From Nitrospirota bacterium (GTDB taxonomy: Bacteria; Nitrospirota; Thermodesulfovibrionia; Thermodesulfovibrionales; JdFR-88), in NCBI GenBank assembly GCA_014874185.1, contig JACWAF010000035.1:186001-250000 (forward strand): a stretch of DNA of 64,000 nt. Direction: 5' to 3'. The notes under the pieces were generated by a model, which saw only the letters and a program-made list of their open reading frames with translations, did not search any database and had not been told where the DNA came from. Below are positions 10,342-21,529 of the stretch, one piece after another (position 1 is the first letter of the stretch; each line of letters opens with the position of its first letter). A program made the position numbers and the translations under genes.

Positions 10342-11505
10342 GTGAAAATAATTATTCGCGCCGATTCTTCGCCTTTTATCGGCACGGGTCATGTCGTGAG
10401 ATGTCTTACGCTGGCGGAATATCTTAGGAACGAGGGGGCGGACGTTTCTTTTGTCTGCCGGGACCACGAAAACAATCTGATAGCGTGGATCGAGAGGGAA
10501 AAACGCATCAAAGTACACGTCTTGCCGGCGGACCGCATATGGAATTTCGGGAAAGGCTTGCCATTGAGCGAATGGGACTGGCTTGGAACGGACATCCACA
10601 TCGATGCCGCGCAGACGATATCCGTATTGAAGGAAATTCGAGATCCTGATTGGATCGTCGTCGACCATTATTCTCTGGATTATCGCTGGGAAAAACAAAT
10701 TCGGCCGTATGTAAGAAAAATAATGGTCGTTGACGATCTTGCGAACCGCCGCCACGAATGCGACTTATTGACGGACCCGAATCTTTCGGAAGATCCCAGA
10801 GGCAGGTACGGCGAGATCGTGACAGATCAATGTAAAGTCCTTGCCGGGCCTGAATTCGTAATAATGCGCCCTGAATTTAGAATAGTAAAGGAGAAAACCA
10901 GGATACGTGACGGCCGTGTAAACCGTATCCTTGTCTTTTTCGGAAGCGATCCGACCAATGAAACAGAGAAGGCCCTCAGGGCGATCAGGAGATTTACTCC
11001 GAAGATCGCCATAGACGTGGTAATCAGCCTCCTCAATCCCTTCCGGTACGAAATCGAATCTTTTGCTGCGGGCCTGCCCAATTGCAGCTGTCATGTGCAG
11101 ACTTCCTCGATGGCCGAATTGATGTCACTTGCGGATCTCTCGATCGGAGCGGGAGGCACAACGATGTGGGAACGGTGCAGTTTGGGGCTTCCGTCCATTG
11201 TAATCGCGGTTGCCAAGAACCAGGAAGGTCCTAGTCTTGCCATGGCCTCTGCCGCAAGCATATTGTACCTGGGCCGAAGCCGGGAAGTTACAGTCGATGC
11301 GCTTACTGAGCACGTGTCAGGATTGATTCGTGATCCAGGCCTGCTTGTTCGGATGTCTTCTTTGGGACAGTCCCTCGTAGACGGCCGCGGGTGTGAACGT
11401 ATTGCGAAATACTTAATCAGTGACGCGGTCAAGGTAAGGGCCGGGACGAGAGGTGCGGGGACGGCAGACAAACCAACATATCAACTGGAAATGGAAAATG
11501 GCTGA
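10342..11505 (+). CDS. PseG-like UDP-sugar hydrolase / GT-B fold protein
   Basis: IIIRADSSPFIGTGHVVRCLTLAEYLRNEGADVSFVCRD N-terminus; LSIGAGGTTMWERCSLGLPSIVI. Confidence 0.7.
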   Translation: MKIIIRADSSPFIGTGHVVRCLTLAEYLRNEGADVSFVCRDHENNLIAWIEREKRIKVHVLPADRIWNFGKGLPLSEWDWLGTDIHIDAAQTISVLKEIRDPDWIVVDHYSLDYRWEKQIRPYVRKIMVVDDLANRRHECDLLTDPNLSEDPRGRYGEIVTDQCKVLAGPEFVIMRPEFRIVKEKTRIRDGRVNRILVFFGSDPTNETEKALRAIRRFTPKIAIDVVISLLNPFRYEIESFAAGLPNCSCHVQTSSMAELMSLADLSIGAGGTTMWERCSLGLPSIVIAVAKNQEGPSLAMASAASILYLGRSREVTVDALTEHVSGLIRDPGLLVRMSSLGQSLVDGRGCERIAKYLISDAVKVRAGTRGAGTADKPTYQLEMENG

Positions 11506-12758
11506 TGAAGATACTTGTTTTAATCCAATATTGGTATCCTTACGAAAGCGCTCTTCAACCAATATATGGAGCGATATTCGAAGATCTCATATCGAAGGGA
11601 TATGAGATCACGATTTTGACATCTTTCCCGCATTACCGTAAGGGGCGAAATGAGGACTGGCGCGAATACCGATGGAAATTTCGCGAAACAGGACTCTGGA
11701 ACGGGGCCACGGTTATAAGGACGTTTGTCTTTGCTCCACGGTTTTCTTCTGCGAAACTGGGAGTGCTGATGCGCGCCCTGACGTTCGTTTCTTTTTACCT
11801 TTCCTCGTTCGTTGCAGCCCTGATGCTGCCGAAACACGATCTGATTTTTGTCTCCTCGGCTCCGCCGTTGATCGGTGCAGTTTCGGCGGGTATGTTGGGG
11901 CGTCTCAGAGGCACGCCCTATGTGTTCAATGTCCAGGATATATTCCCGGACAACGCGGTCAGGGCCGGTATAATAAAAAATCCCTTTCTCATAAGATTTC
12001 TCGATAAACTTGAAAAATTCGTTTATCGCCGCGCATCCCACATCACCGTGCTTTCGGAGACGATGAAAGCGTGGGTGAGCTCAAGGGGGGGGGGAGAAAA
12101 AGTGTCGGTTGTCCCCAACTTCTGCGATACGGATTTCGTCCGTCCAGTGTCGAAATACAATGAATTTTCGGTCCGGCATGGGTTTGACAGGCGATTCGTA
12201 GTTATGTTCGCCGGCAACATAGGCCTGGTCCAGTCTGTCGAACATATCATTTCCGCAGCGGAGATCCTGAGGGGATATCAGGACATAGTGTTTGTGTTCG
12301 TCGGTGCCGGCGAAAACAGGCACGGGATGGAAGAACTTGCAAAAAACAAGGCGCTCCCGAATGTCCTTTTTATCGACAGGCAGCCGTTCAGCGAAATGCC
12401 GAACATTTGGGGTTCGGCCGACATCGGCCTTGTGACTTTGCTCCGGGGTATCGCACAATCTGCCGTCCCCTCAAAGACATTCGGAATAATGGCCGCCGGC
12501 CGGCCGGTGCTGGCGATGGTGGATGAGGGCAGCGAGGCATGGGATATCGTTGATAGAGCGCAGTGCGGGATATGCGTTCCGCCTGAGAGTCCGCGACTGC
12601 TTGCGGAGGCAGTTTTGCGTCTTTACAAGGATCCCGAAGAGAGAAAGAAAATGGGCGCGAGTGCGAGGGAATATGTTGTGGCGAACTATCACAGGTCGGT
12701 CATCAGCGGAAAATACGAAGAATTATTTTGCCGGGTGGTAAGGGGAAATGGCCTATAA
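11505..12758 (+). CDS. Glycosyltransferase family 4 (WbuB-like)
   Basis: ILVLIQYWYPYESALQPIYGAIFEDLISKGYEITILTSFPHY; VVMFAGNIGLVQSVEHIISAAEIL; contains a G10 tract. Confidence 0.8.
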   Translation: MKILVLIQYWYPYESALQPIYGAIFEDLISKGYEITILTSFPHYRKGRNEDWREYRWKFRETGLWNGATVIRTFVFAPRFSSAKLGVLMRALTFVSFYLSSFVAALMLPKHDLIFVSSAPPLIGAVSAGMLGRLRGTPYVFNVQDIFPDNAVRAGIIKNPFLIRFLDKLEKFVYRRASHITVLSETMKAWVSSRGGGEKVSVVPNFCDTDFVRPVSKYNEFSVRHGFDRRFVVMFAGNIGLVQSVEHIISAAEILRGYQDIVFVFVGAGENRHGMEELAKNKALPNVLFIDRQPFSEMPNIWGSADIGLVTLLRGIAQSAVPSKTFGIMAAGRPVLAMVDEGSEAWDIVDRAQCGICVPPESPRLLAEAVLRLYKDPEERKKMGASAREYVVANYHRSVISGKYEELFCRVVRGNGL

Positions 12759-14157
12759 GATCATACTGGGCCTCAGGCATCCGAGGAAGAAGAGAAAGAT
12801 CTGCCTGTTCTCTGTAGATGCATTGATCGTCCTTTCGGTTCTTGTTGCGTCCTATTACCTGAGAGTCACATTTGTTGAGGGCGGCGGTATCGCCTTGATC
12901 GGGGAAAGGGTGAACTGGCTCCTTGCTGCCGCTGTAATCATCCATCTTTTTTGTTTTTACATCTTTGATCTCTATAATCTCGATAAAAAACAGTCCGGGC
13001 TGAGAGTCTTCTCCCTGATAGCCGTTTCGGTTGCCCTTGCAGGCGGCCTCATCGCGTTTGCGTCATACTTGTTTCCGGGCGCGAAGATAGGCAGGATACT
13101 GCTGAGCATTCACATGCCTCTGCTTGTCGCGGCTATATACACCTGGCGCAGCATATTCGGAGCGCTGTTCATCAAAACCATCCGCATAAAGAACCTGCTT
13201 TTGATCGGCGCGAACTCGGACCATCCCGCGATACTCAATTTCCTTCGGAGTGACGCCGCGAAGGACTATCATGTGGTAGGTTCGGTGACGCAATTCAGAG
13301 AGTCAAATCCTTCGCCGGACCAGAAAAGTCCGGCAGCGCTTTTGGATATCAAGAATCTTGTCAGCGAAAAGGACATAAGAACAATAGTTGTAACCGAGAG
13401 AATGAAAGGTTTGCCGGAAGTGAAGAAGGACTTGATTGACCTGAAATTTCAGGGGATGGAGATATATGATTTCCCCACCTTTCACATGAATTTGACCGAG
13501 AAGATGCCGATTTCGCTCATCAGCGATAACTGGCTGCTCATGTACAACCAGCAGGGGGCATTTGCCCCCGACGTCTACTTGAGAATAAAAAGATTTTTTG
13601 ACTTTCTTCTTTCGGCCTTCGGACTGATCGCGGGATTGCCTCTTTTTGTCGTGATAGCGGCCGCCGTCAAGCTGACGTCCAAAGGCCCTGTTTTTTTTAG
13701 ACAGGAAAGAGTGGGCCTCAACAAGAAACCATATATGATGATAAAATTCAGAACCATGATAGACAATGCCGAAAGAGATACCGGGCCGAGGTGGTCAAGT
13801 GCGAATGACAGCAGAATTACGGCGATAGGGAAGTTGTTGAGGAAGACGCATCTTGACGAACTGCCGCAACTGATAAATATTCTGCGCGGGGACATGAGTT
13901 TTGTGGGTCCGAGACCTATTCGGGAATGTTTCGAGGGCCAGTCTGCAAAAAAAATAGCATTTTACAATCTGAGGCATATTGTCAAGCCGGGCGTGACAGG
14001 GTGGGCACAGGTCAAGGATTTTGATGTGAGGGCCGAGACGGGACCGTTTGAGAGATTTCAATACGACCTGTTTTACATTCACCACCGGTCCTTCCTGTTG
14101 GATATGTTCATAATTCTGAAGACCGTGCAAAGAGTGCTGTTCGGCCGGGGCGTGTGA
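12748..14157 (+). CDS. Polyprenyl-phosphate sugar phosphotransferase (WcaJ/EpsE-like initiating transferase)
   Basis: N-terminal TM segments; C-terminal KRFFDFLLSAFGLIAGLPLFVVIAAAVKLTSKGPVFFRQERVGLNKKPYMMIKFRTM, LPQLINILRGDMSFVGPRPI. Confidence 0.9.
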   Translation: MAYKIILGLRHPRKKRKICLFSVDALIVLSVLVASYYLRVTFVEGGGIALIGERVNWLLAAAVIIHLFCFYIFDLYNLDKKQSGLRVFSLIAVSVALAGGLIAFASYLFPGAKIGRILLSIHMPLLVAAIYTWRSIFGALFIKTIRIKNLLLIGANSDHPAILNFLRSDAAKDYHVVGSVTQFRESNPSPDQKSPAALLDIKNLVSEKDIRTIVVTERMKGLPEVKKDLIDLKFQGMEIYDFPTFHMNLTEKMPISLISDNWLLMYNQQGAFAPDVYLRIKRFFDFLLSAFGLIAGLPLFVVIAAAVKLTSKGPVFFRQERVGLNKKPYMMIKFRTMIDNAERDTGPRWSSANDSRITAIGKLLRKTHLDELPQLINILRGDMSFVGPRPIRECFEGQSAKKIAFYNLRHIVKPGVTGWAQVKDFDVRAETGPFERFQYDLFYIHHRSFLLDMFIILKTVQRVLFGRGV

Positions 14158-14398
14158 AGGGACTATATCGGTGCAACGCCGGGATCCGGGTCCGTGCGGC
14201 AACGATTAGCCATAGCCCATGGCTATATCAGCTATGCGGCAAGAGCGAGGAAGCGCATGCGGCGATGAAGAACGATTTTGCAGGTGGGCGGTTTCCTTCG
14301 GGAGATTTTGGAGAAAACGCGGCATGGGGTGGATTATGGGTGAAGTGCCTTTCTTTACAGCGCCCGGAGGCTATGTTAAAATACATATCGCCCTATTT

Positions 14399-15313
14399 AT
14401 GTCTTCAAAAAATTTATCCATAGGAATCGACCTCGGCGGTACAAATCTGCGGGTTGCGCTGGTAAACCGCCAGGGAGAGGTGCTCGAAAAAATAAAAGAG
14501 CCCTCCACCGGGGACGTCCTCCAGACATTAAAAAGCTCGGTCGATAAATTGATGGGGCCTGAAGTGGCCGGGATAGGCATCGGGGTTGCGGGCGTGATAG
14601 ACCGCCCGGGAAGGATCGTCATAATCTCGCCGAACCTGCCCCTCGTGAGCGGGTACGACTTCAACCAGCTTGGCTTCTCCGTGCCCTTTTATCTGGAAAA
14701 CGACGCCAACGCGGCCGCACTGGGCGAGGCCCGGCTTGGCGCGGGTAAGGAATACAGGAACTTCGTCCTTCTCACGCTTGGCACCGGCGTGGGCGGGGGC
14801 GTGATATACAAGGGCAAGCTCATGAAAGTTGCGGCCGAGATAGGCCACATGAGCATTGCCTCGGACGGCCCCAAGTGCTTCTGCGGCAACAACGGCTGCC
14901 TGGAGCTTTACTGCTCCGCGCGGGCGATACACGCGGCCACGGTGAAGGCGCTGGAAGGCGGGGCGGAGAGCGGCCTGAAGGAGTGCTGCGGCGGGAACGT
15001 CTACCGCATCACGCCGGAGGACGTGTACAGGGCCGCCATGGACGGCGACAGCCTGGCCCGGGAGATGCTTCGCGAGGCGGGGAGATACCTGGGCGTGGGC
15101 CTTTCCAATGTTGTGAACATATTCAGCCCGGAGGCCATAGTGCTTGCGGGCGGGCTGATAGGCGCCTGGAACATCTATGTGGAGGAGGCGATCAGGGAGT
15201 GCTCCAAACGGGCCTTCAAAAGCCTTATGCAAAATCTGAAGATAGTGCCCGCAACACTCGGCGACGAGGCCGGGATACTCGGGGCGGCAAGCCTTGTCTT
15301 CCAGGAACACTAG
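14399..15313 (+). CDS. ROK family protein (sugar kinase)
   Basis: SIGIDLGGTNLRVALVNRQGEV; ENDANAAALGEA; CFCGNNGCLELYCS Zn motif; start at 14399 preferred to the longer 14219 ORF. Confidence 0.85.
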   Translation: MSSKNLSIGIDLGGTNLRVALVNRQGEVLEKIKEPSTGDVLQTLKSSVDKLMGPEVAGIGIGVAGVIDRPGRIVIISPNLPLVSGYDFNQLGFSVPFYLENDANAAALGEARLGAGKEYRNFVLLTLGTGVGGGVIYKGKLMKVAAEIGHMSIASDGPKCFCGNNGCLELYCSARAIHAATVKALEGGAESGLKECCGGNVYRITPEDVYRAAMDGDSLAREMLREAGRYLGVGLSNVVNIFSPEAIVLAGGLIGAWNIYVEEAIRECSKRAFKSLMQNLKIVPATLGDEAGILGAASLVFQEH

Positions 15314-15330
15314 CAGCGCCCCCTTTATAA

Positions 15331-17133
15331 ATGCCTGAAAATACCCAAAGGATCCGCAATTTCTCGATAATCGCCCATATAGACCATGGGAAGTCCACCA
15401 TAGCCGACAGGCTGCTGGAGTACACGGGCGCCCTCTCCCAGAGGGAGATGATGGCACAGGTGCTGGACTCGATGGACCTGGAGAGGGAGCGCGGCATCAC
15501 CATAAAGGCCCATGCCGTGCGCCTTAGTTACAAGGCCGGGGACGGCAAGGAATACATGCTGAACCTCATAGACACCCCCGGCCACGTGGACTTCTCATAC
15601 GAGGTCTCCCGCAGCCTCGCGTCTTGCGAGGGCGCGCTATTGGTGATAGACGCCACGCAGGGCGTGGAGGCCCAGACCATAGCGAACGCATACCTGGCCC
15701 TTAACAACAATCTTGAGATCGTGACCGTGATAAACAAAATAGACCTGCCCTCGGCGGACCCGGAGAAGGTGAAAGAGCAGGTCGCGGAGACGATACCCGT
15801 GGACGCATCGGACGCCATACTGGCAAGCGCCAAAGAGGGCATCGGCACAAAAGATATACTTGAGGCAATTGTCAAAAAGATCCCGCCCCCCGGGGGCGAT
15901 GGAGATGCCCCCTTGACCGCCCTCGTCTTCGACTCCTGGTTCGACTCCTACAGGGGCGTCATCACCCTTGTAAGGGTCTTTGACGGCACCGTCCGGGCTG
16001 GGATGAAGGTCCGCCTTATGGCGAACGGCAAGGATTTTCTGGTTGACGAGGTAGGAGTTTTTACCCCCAAGCCCCTCCCGGTTGAAAAACTCTCGGCGGG
16101 CGATGTGGGCTACATAATAGCCGGGATCAAGAACGTCGGGGACACGCGGGTCGGCGATACGATAACCGGGGCGGAGGACCCGGCGCCAAAGCCCCTGCCG
16201 GGCTACCGGGAGGCCCGCCCTATGGTCTATTGCGGGCTTTATCCCACGGAGTTCCACCAGTACGAGGCCCTGAAGGCGGCGCTTGAAAAACTCACCCTCA
16301 ATGACGCCGCGTTCACCTACGAGCCGGAGACATCGGCCGCCCTGGGGTTCGGGTTCCGGTGCGGGTTTCTGGGGCTTTTGCACCTGGAGATAATCAGGGA
16401 ACGGCTGGAGCGCGAGTTCGGCCTCTCCCTCATAAGCACCACACCCACGGTCATCTACAAGGCCGTGGAGGAAAACGGGGAAATAACCTACATAGACAGC
16501 CCCTCCAAGTGGCTGCCCAAATTCAAATATGTTGAAGAGCCGTATGTTAAGGCCATCATCTTCGTGCCGCAGGCCTTCCTTGGGGCGACCCTGGACCTCT
16601 GCCAGTCCCGGAGGGGAACGCAGAAAAGCTTCGAGTACATCGGGAAGGAGCGGATCATGCTTACCTACGAGATCCCGATGAACGAGATATTATGGGATTT
16701 TTTCGACAAGCTGAAATCCCTTACCAAGGGGTATGCCTCGCTGGATTACGAGTTCATAGGCTACAGCGAGGCGGACCTTGTCCGGGTGGACATACTGCTT
16801 AACGGCGAGCCGGTTGACGCCCTCTCTTTCATTATCCCTAAAGACAAGGCCTATTACAGGGCCAAACAGGTTGTGGCCAAGCTCCGCCAGGTCATTCCGC
16901 GCCAGCTCTTCGAAGTTGCCATACAGGCCTCCATAGGGAGCCGGATAATCTCCCGCGAGACGGTGAAGGCGATGAGAAAGGACGTGCTTGCCAAGTGCTA
17001 CGGGGGCGACATCACCCGCAAGCGCAAGCTCCTCGAAAAGCAGAAGGAGGGCAAGAGGAAGATGAAGCAGGTGGGGAGGGTAGAGATACCCCAGGAGGCC
17101 TTTCTGGCCGTTTTACAACTTGAGGACAAATAG
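15331..17133 (+). CDS. lepA: Elongation factor 4 (LepA)
   Basis: [58 protein letters not shown]; full length 600 aa. Confidence 0.97.
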   Translation: MPENTQRIRNFSIIAHIDHGKSTIADRLLEYTGALSQREMMAQVLDSMDLERERGITIKAHAVRLSYKAGDGKEYMLNLIDTPGHVDFSYEVSRSLASCEGALLVIDATQGVEAQTIANAYLALNNNLEIVTVINKIDLPSADPEKVKEQVAETIPVDASDAILASAKEGIGTKDILEAIVKKIPPPGGDGDAPLTALVFDSWFDSYRGVITLVRVFDGTVRAGMKVRLMANGKDFLVDEVGVFTPKPLPVEKLSAGDVGYIIAGIKNVGDTRVGDTITGAEDPAPKPLPGYREARPMVYCGLYPTEFHQYEALKAALEKLTLNDAAFTYEPETSAALGFGFRCGFLGLLHLEIIRERLEREFGLSLISTTPTVIYKAVEENGEITYIDSPSKWLPKFKYVEEPYVKAIIFVPQAFLGATLDLCQSRRGTQKSFEYIGKERIMLTYEIPMNEILWDFFDKLKSLTKGYASLDYEFIGYSEADLVRVDILLNGEPVDALSFIIPKDKAYYRAKQVVAKLRQVIPRQLFEVAIQASIGSRIISRETVKAMRKDVLAKCYGGDITRKRKLLEKQKEGKRKMKQVGRVEIPQEAFLAVLQLEDK

Positions 17134-17151
17134 TTTAATATAGGGATTGTT

Positions 17152-17802
17152 ATGTCTGACCACGAGATTGCCGCAGCCCGCAGCAAAGCCCAAAAGAGCG
17201 CGAAAAGGGTATTCTGGGAATATGCGGAGGCGATAGCCACCGCCCTCATACTGGCCCTCATAATAAGGGCGTATGTAGTGCAGGCGTTCAAGATACCTTC
17301 GGGCTCCATGAAAAGGACGCTCCTGGTGGGCGACCATATCCTGGTGAACAAGTTCATCTACGGCACCACGATACCCTTTTCCGATAAAAGAGTGCTCATC
17401 CTCCGGACCCCCCAGAGGGGCGACATCATAGTCTTCAAATACCCCCAGGACCCGTCCAAGGACTTCATAAAGCGCGTCATAGGCGTTGGCGGAGACACTA
17501 TTTACGAGAAGAACAAAGTCCTCTACGTAAATGGGGTCAGGCAGATAGAGCCTTATGCCAGGCACGTGGACGACGAGATCAAGCCGGGCACGCTGGACCC
17601 CAGGGACAACTTCGGCCCCATCACCGTGCCCCCTGGGAAGTTCTTCGTTATGGGCGACAACCGCGACGAGAGCTATGACAGCCGCTACTGGGGCTATGTG
17701 AGCATGGACGAGATAAAGGGCAAGGCGTTCATAATCTACTGGTCATGGAACGGCAAGGAGCACCTTCCGAGGCTGGCCCGCATGGGGCACCTGCTAGAGT
17801 AG
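17152..17802 (+). CDS. lepB: Signal peptidase I
   Basis: QAFKIPSGSMKRTLLVGDHILVNKFIYG and GDNRDESYDSRYWGYV. Confidence 0.95.
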   Translation: MSDHEIAAARSKAQKSAKRVFWEYAEAIATALILALIIRAYVVQAFKIPSGSMKRTLLVGDHILVNKFIYGTTIPFSDKRVLILRTPQRGDIIVFKYPQDPSKDFIKRVIGVGGDTIYEKNKVLYVNGVRQIEPYARHVDDEIKPGTLDPRDNFGPITVPPGKFFVMGDNRDESYDSRYWGYVSMDEIKGKAFIIYWSWNGKEHLPRLARMGHLLE

Positions 17803-17805
17803 TGA

Positions 17806-18144
17806 ATGTGCAAGTGGGTTAAGGCCGCTTTTTGCATAGGCTTTTTCGTTTCGCTGGTCTACTCGGGCATCATGTTCGGAATGCCCTACTATAAATACCT
17901 CATATTCAAGTCCGATGTGCACGATATGCTTCATTTCGAGCAGCTCTATAACGCGGACAGGATCAAGGCCGCCATACTTAAAAAAGCGGCCGAGTTGAAC
18001 GTGCCCCTCACCGATGAGAACCTCTCAGTCCTCGGGGACCGGGAAAATTTCATAATAAGCGCGAACTGGACCGAGCAGGTGGTCTTGTTTCGGGGCTATT
18101 TCAAACGCACACTCAATTTTTCATTCGAGACAACCGGCCGGTAA
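17806..18144 (+). CDS. Hypothetical membrane-anchored protein (DUF4845-like)
   Basis: One N-terminal TM segment; tightly spaced between lepB and ribE. Confidence 0.55.
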   Translation: MCKWVKAAFCIGFFVSLVYSGIMFGMPYYKYLIFKSDVHDMLHFEQLYNADRIKAAILKKAAELNVPLTDENLSVLGDRENFIISANWTEQVVLFRGYFKRTLNFSFETTGR

Positions 18145-18801
18145 ATGTTCACCGGGATTATAAAGGAGATGGGCGAGGTGCTTTCGCTGAGGGGAAAGCC
18201 CTCCGGCGCGGAGCTTGCCCTTAAAAGCGAACTGCTCTCAAAAGAGGCCGCAATCGGCGACTCGATAGCCGTAAGCGGCGCCTGCCTTACCGTGACCTCG
18301 ATTAAAGGGGCCGCTTTGACCTTCGACCTCTCGGACGAGACCCTGCGGGCCACTACCCTCGGGGGCCTGAAATCCGGCGACAAGGTGAACCTTGAGCCCG
18401 CCCTCAGGGCCACGGACCAGCTGGGAGGGCATATCGTAACCGGCCATGTGGATGCCGTGGGCCGGATAAAGGAAAAAGAGAAGGTGGGCGACAACTTCCA
18501 TTTCCTGATAGAAGCCCCCCCACAGGTGCTTGATTATCTGGTCGAAAAGGGCTCTGTAACCATAGACGGGATAAGCCTTACCGTGGTGGACGTATTAAAG
18601 GGCTCGTTCACCATAGTCATTATTCCCCATACGGCCAATGTGACCACTATTGGGCGGAAAGGGATTTCTTCCCCCGTGAACCTCGAGGCTGATATAATAG
18701 GAAAGTATGTTGCCAAGTTCACCCGGAATGCCGCCGGGAGCGGCGGCGGGGGGATCAAAAAGGCCCTCTTCGATGCCGGGTACATAAAGGGAGCGGACTA
18801 G
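18145..18801 (+). CDS. ribE: Riboflavin synthase alpha subunit
   Basis: [36 protein letters not shown] duplicated lumazine-binding domains. Confidence 0.95.
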   Translation: MFTGIIKEMGEVLSLRGKPSGAELALKSELLSKEAAIGDSIAVSGACLTVTSIKGAALTFDLSDETLRATTLGGLKSGDKVNLEPALRATDQLGGHIVTGHVDAVGRIKEKEKVGDNFHFLIEAPPQVLDYLVEKGSVTIDGISLTVVDVLKGSFTIVIIPHTANVTTIGRKGISSPVNLEADIIGKYVAKFTRNAAGSGGGGIKKALFDAGYIKGAD

Positions 18802-18802
18802 A

Positions 18803-20020
18803 ATGACCTCGAAAAAGTATAAATTCAACACGATCGAAGAGGCGATAGAGGACATAGCGGCTGGCCGGATGGTCATCCTCTGTGATGACGAGGACCGGGA
18901 GAACGAAGGCGACCTCTGCCTGGCAGCCGAGAAGGTGACCCCAGAACACATAAACTTCATGGCCAAGTACGGAAGGGGCCTCGTCTGCCTTTCGCTCGCC
19001 CCTGATAGGGTGAAAGAGCTTCAGTTGCCGATGATGACGGACGTGAACACGTCCTCTTTCGGCACCGCATTCACGGTATCCATAGAGGCGAAGAAGGGCG
19101 TCACCACCGGCATCTCCGCCTATGACAGGGCGGTGACAATCAAAACCGCCATAGACCCGAAGATGAAGGCGGAAGATCTGGCCAGGCCGGGGCATGTCTT
19201 CCCGCTGCGCGCGAAGCCGGGCGGAGTGCTTCAGAGGGCCGGGCAGACCGAAGGCTCGGTTGACCTGGCGAGGCTCGCCGGGCTGAACCCATCGGGGGTC
19301 ATCTGCGAGATCATGAGCGAGGACGGCACGATGGCCCGCGTCCCTGAGCTTATGGAGTTCTCAAAGACCCATAATATCAAGATAGTAACCGTAAAAGACC
19401 TTATAAATTACCGGATGCGCACCGAGCGCCTCATAAAGCGGGTGGCCGATGTGAAGCTGCCCACCGAGTACGGGGACTTCCGCGCAATTGCGTATAACAA
19501 CTTCGTGGACGACGCCATCCACCTTGCGCTTGTAAAAGGCGACATCAGGGGCTGTGACGGCGTGCTGGTGCGGGTGCACTCGGAATGCCTCACCGGGGAC
19601 GTATTCGGCTCCAAACGGTGCGACTGCGGAGAGCAGCTCCATGCCGCCATGAAGAAGATAGAGACCGAGGGCCGCGGCGTGGTCCTGTACATGAGGCAGG
19701 AGGGCCGCGGGATAGGCCTTGAGAGCAAGCTGAAGGCCTACGAGCTGCAGGAGAAGGGGCTGGACACGGTGGAGGCCAACATCAAGCTGGGGTTCAAGCC
19801 GGACCTCCGCGATTATGGCATAGGGGCGCAGATGCTTGTGGACCTTGGCGTAAAGAACATGCGCCTCATGACCAATAACCCCAAGAAGATAATCGGCCTG
19901 GAAGGCTATGGCCTGCACGTGGTGGAGCGGGTGGCCGTAGAGACCAAACCCCACGAATCGAACGTGCTTTACCTCCAGACCAAGAAGAAAAAGCTGGGGC
20001 ATATCCTGGATAACGTCTAG
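18803..20020 (+). CDS. ribBA: Bifunctional DHBP synthase / GTP cyclohydrolase II
   Basis: [36 protein letters not shown] and [44 protein letters not shown]. Confidence 0.96.
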   Translation: MTSKKYKFNTIEEAIEDIAAGRMVILCDDEDRENEGDLCLAAEKVTPEHINFMAKYGRGLVCLSLAPDRVKELQLPMMTDVNTSSFGTAFTVSIEAKKGVTTGISAYDRAVTIKTAIDPKMKAEDLARPGHVFPLRAKPGGVLQRAGQTEGSVDLARLAGLNPSGVICEIMSEDGTMARVPELMEFSKTHNIKIVTVKDLINYRMRTERLIKRVADVKLPTEYGDFRAIAYNNFVDDAIHLALVKGDIRGCDGVLVRVHSECLTGDVFGSKRCDCGEQLHAAMKKIETEGRGVVLYMRQEGRGIGLESKLKAYELQEKGLDTVEANIKLGFKPDLRDYGIGAQMLVDLGVKNMRLMTNNPKKIIGLEGYGLHVVERVAVETKPHESNVLYLQTKKKKLGHILDNV

Positions 20021-20061
20021 CGGGGCCGTTACTTCCAACAGAGGGGCAGAAGGGGGCGGGA

Positions 20062-20529
20062 GTGAAACGGAGGGGTTTTCTTGTCATGGGGGCGGTTCTT
20101 GTCCTATGCTCTATTTCCTACGCCGGAGAGATGTACAGGGTAATCGAGCCGGACGGCACCCTTATCTATACCAATACGCTTAATTTCAAGCACAAGTTCA
20201 ATTCCACAAATGTACACATATCCAGCCTGAACAATACCGTCTCGGTCTCCAAGGAGACCCTGGAAAGCGCCGACCTGCCCTCGTGGAAGCGCGAGATGTA
20301 CAAGATGTGCGCCCGTGCGGAGATGTCCTCAGAACTGACCGCGAAGGAGATGGACGACATCTCCGGGAAACTGGATTCCCTTCTAAACCAAATACGGCGC
20401 GACCCTCAGATAGAGCCCGGCGACGTGCAGCTTGCCGTAAACGCCATCCGGCACTGCAAGGAGATACTCCGGATAGAAAAAAACTCCAGGGGGAGCATAA
20501 TACAGCCCGGCGGGCCGGTTTCGCACTGA
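20062..20529 (+). CDS. Hypothetical secreted protein (DUF4124-like N-terminus)
   Basis: Signal-peptide-like N-terminus followed by GEMYRVIEPDGTLIYTN. Confidence 0.5.
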   Translation: MKRRGFLVMGAVLVLCSISYAGEMYRVIEPDGTLIYTNTLNFKHKFNSTNVHISSLNNTVSVSKETLESADLPSWKREMYKMCARAEMSSELTAKEMDDISGKLDSLLNQIRRDPQIEPGDVQLAVNAIRHCKEILRIEKNSRGSIIQPGGPVSH

Positions 20530-20611
20530 CCAAAAAGCGCCACGCTTGTTCCATTTCCGCAAATAGCGTAAAATTGAGGTCTACTTTAAAACAGAGCCGG
20601 AGGGTATTCTC

Positions 20612-21076
20612 ATGAATTATATCGAGGGAGAGCTTAGGGCCGAGGGGCTGAAGTTCGGCCTGGTGGTCAGCAGGTTCAACGATTTCATAACTGGCAGACT
20701 GCTGGAAGGCGCGCTGGATGCCCTGAAGCGCCACGGGGCCGACGCCCAGAACATGGATGTCGTGCGGGTGCCGGGGGCCTTCGAGATACCGCTTGCGGCA
20801 AAGCGGATGGCGAAGAAGGGCGGCTATGACGCGCTCATCTGCCTGGGCGCGGTGATAAGGGGGGCGACTCCGCATTTCGATTACGTGGCGGCAGAGGTCT
20901 CTAAAGGCATAGCACAGGTATCGCTGGAGGCGGGGCTTCCCATAGCCTTCGGCGTGATAACGGCTGATAATATAGAGCAGGCCATAGAGCGAGCGGGCAC
21001 GAAGAGCGGCAACAAGGGCTGGGACGCGGCCCTCAGTGCAATCGAGATGGCGCGCGTCCTCAAGAAGATTTCCTGA
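20612..21076 (+). CDS. ribH: 6,7-dimethyl-8-ribityllumazine synthase
   Basis: [61 protein letters not shown]. Confidence 0.96.
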   Translation: MNYIEGELRAEGLKFGLVVSRFNDFITGRLLEGALDALKRHGADAQNMDVVRVPGAFEIPLAAKRMAKKGGYDALICLGAVIRGATPHFDYVAAEVSKGIAQVSLEAGLPIAFGVITADNIEQAIERAGTKSGNKGWDAALSAIEMARVLKKIS

Positions 21077-21083
21077 TAGAATT

Positions 21084-21500
21084 ATGAAAAGAAGGAAAGC
21101 AAGGGAATACGCCCTTCAGATGCTGTTTCAGCTGGACTTCGCCGACGAGGAGGCGGGGACGCCATTCTTCAGCCGGTTCTGGCAGACGCTGGACGAGCCG
21201 GAGGACGTAAGGGAGTTCGCCCAGGAAATAGTGATCGGCACCAGGAAGCACATGAAGGAGATAGACGCCGTCCTCGCGCAGAGCGCCGAGAACTGGGTGC
21301 TTGACCGCATGGCCGCCGTGGACCGCAACATACTTAGGGCCGCGGCCTACGAGCTTTTATACAAGAAGGACATACCCCCGGCCGTCGTGATAAACGAGGC
21401 CATAGAGATAGCGAAGAAGTTTTCAATGAAAGAGTCCGCCCCGTTCATAAACGGGATACTGGACAGGCTTGCCAGGGAGAACAGGGCGGAAAAGAAGTAA
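21084..21500 (+). CDS. nusB: Transcription antitermination protein NusB
   Basis: KRRKAREYALQMLFQLDF; VINEAIEIAKKFSMKESAPFINGILDRLA. Confidence 0.93.
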   Translation: MKRRKAREYALQMLFQLDFADEEAGTPFFSRFWQTLDEPEDVREFAQEIVIGTRKHMKEIDAVLAQSAENWVLDRMAAVDRNILRAAAYELLYKKDIPPAVVINEAIEIAKKFSMKESAPFINGILDRLARENRAEKK

Positions 21501-21529
21501 GAATTTAATAAAAGTAAGGGAGCGCCCCC

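Noticed and set aside
14208-14225. AGCCAT-AGCCC-ATGGCT hairpin as a terminator
   Set aside because: Short stem with no following T-run.
14528-15457. 309-aa minus-strand ORF
   Set aside because: Antisense to the ROK gene; composition typical of a spurious frame.
17803-18150. FMN riboswitch ahead of ribE
   Set aside because: Genes are packed without leader space; no RFN-like conserved elements seen.
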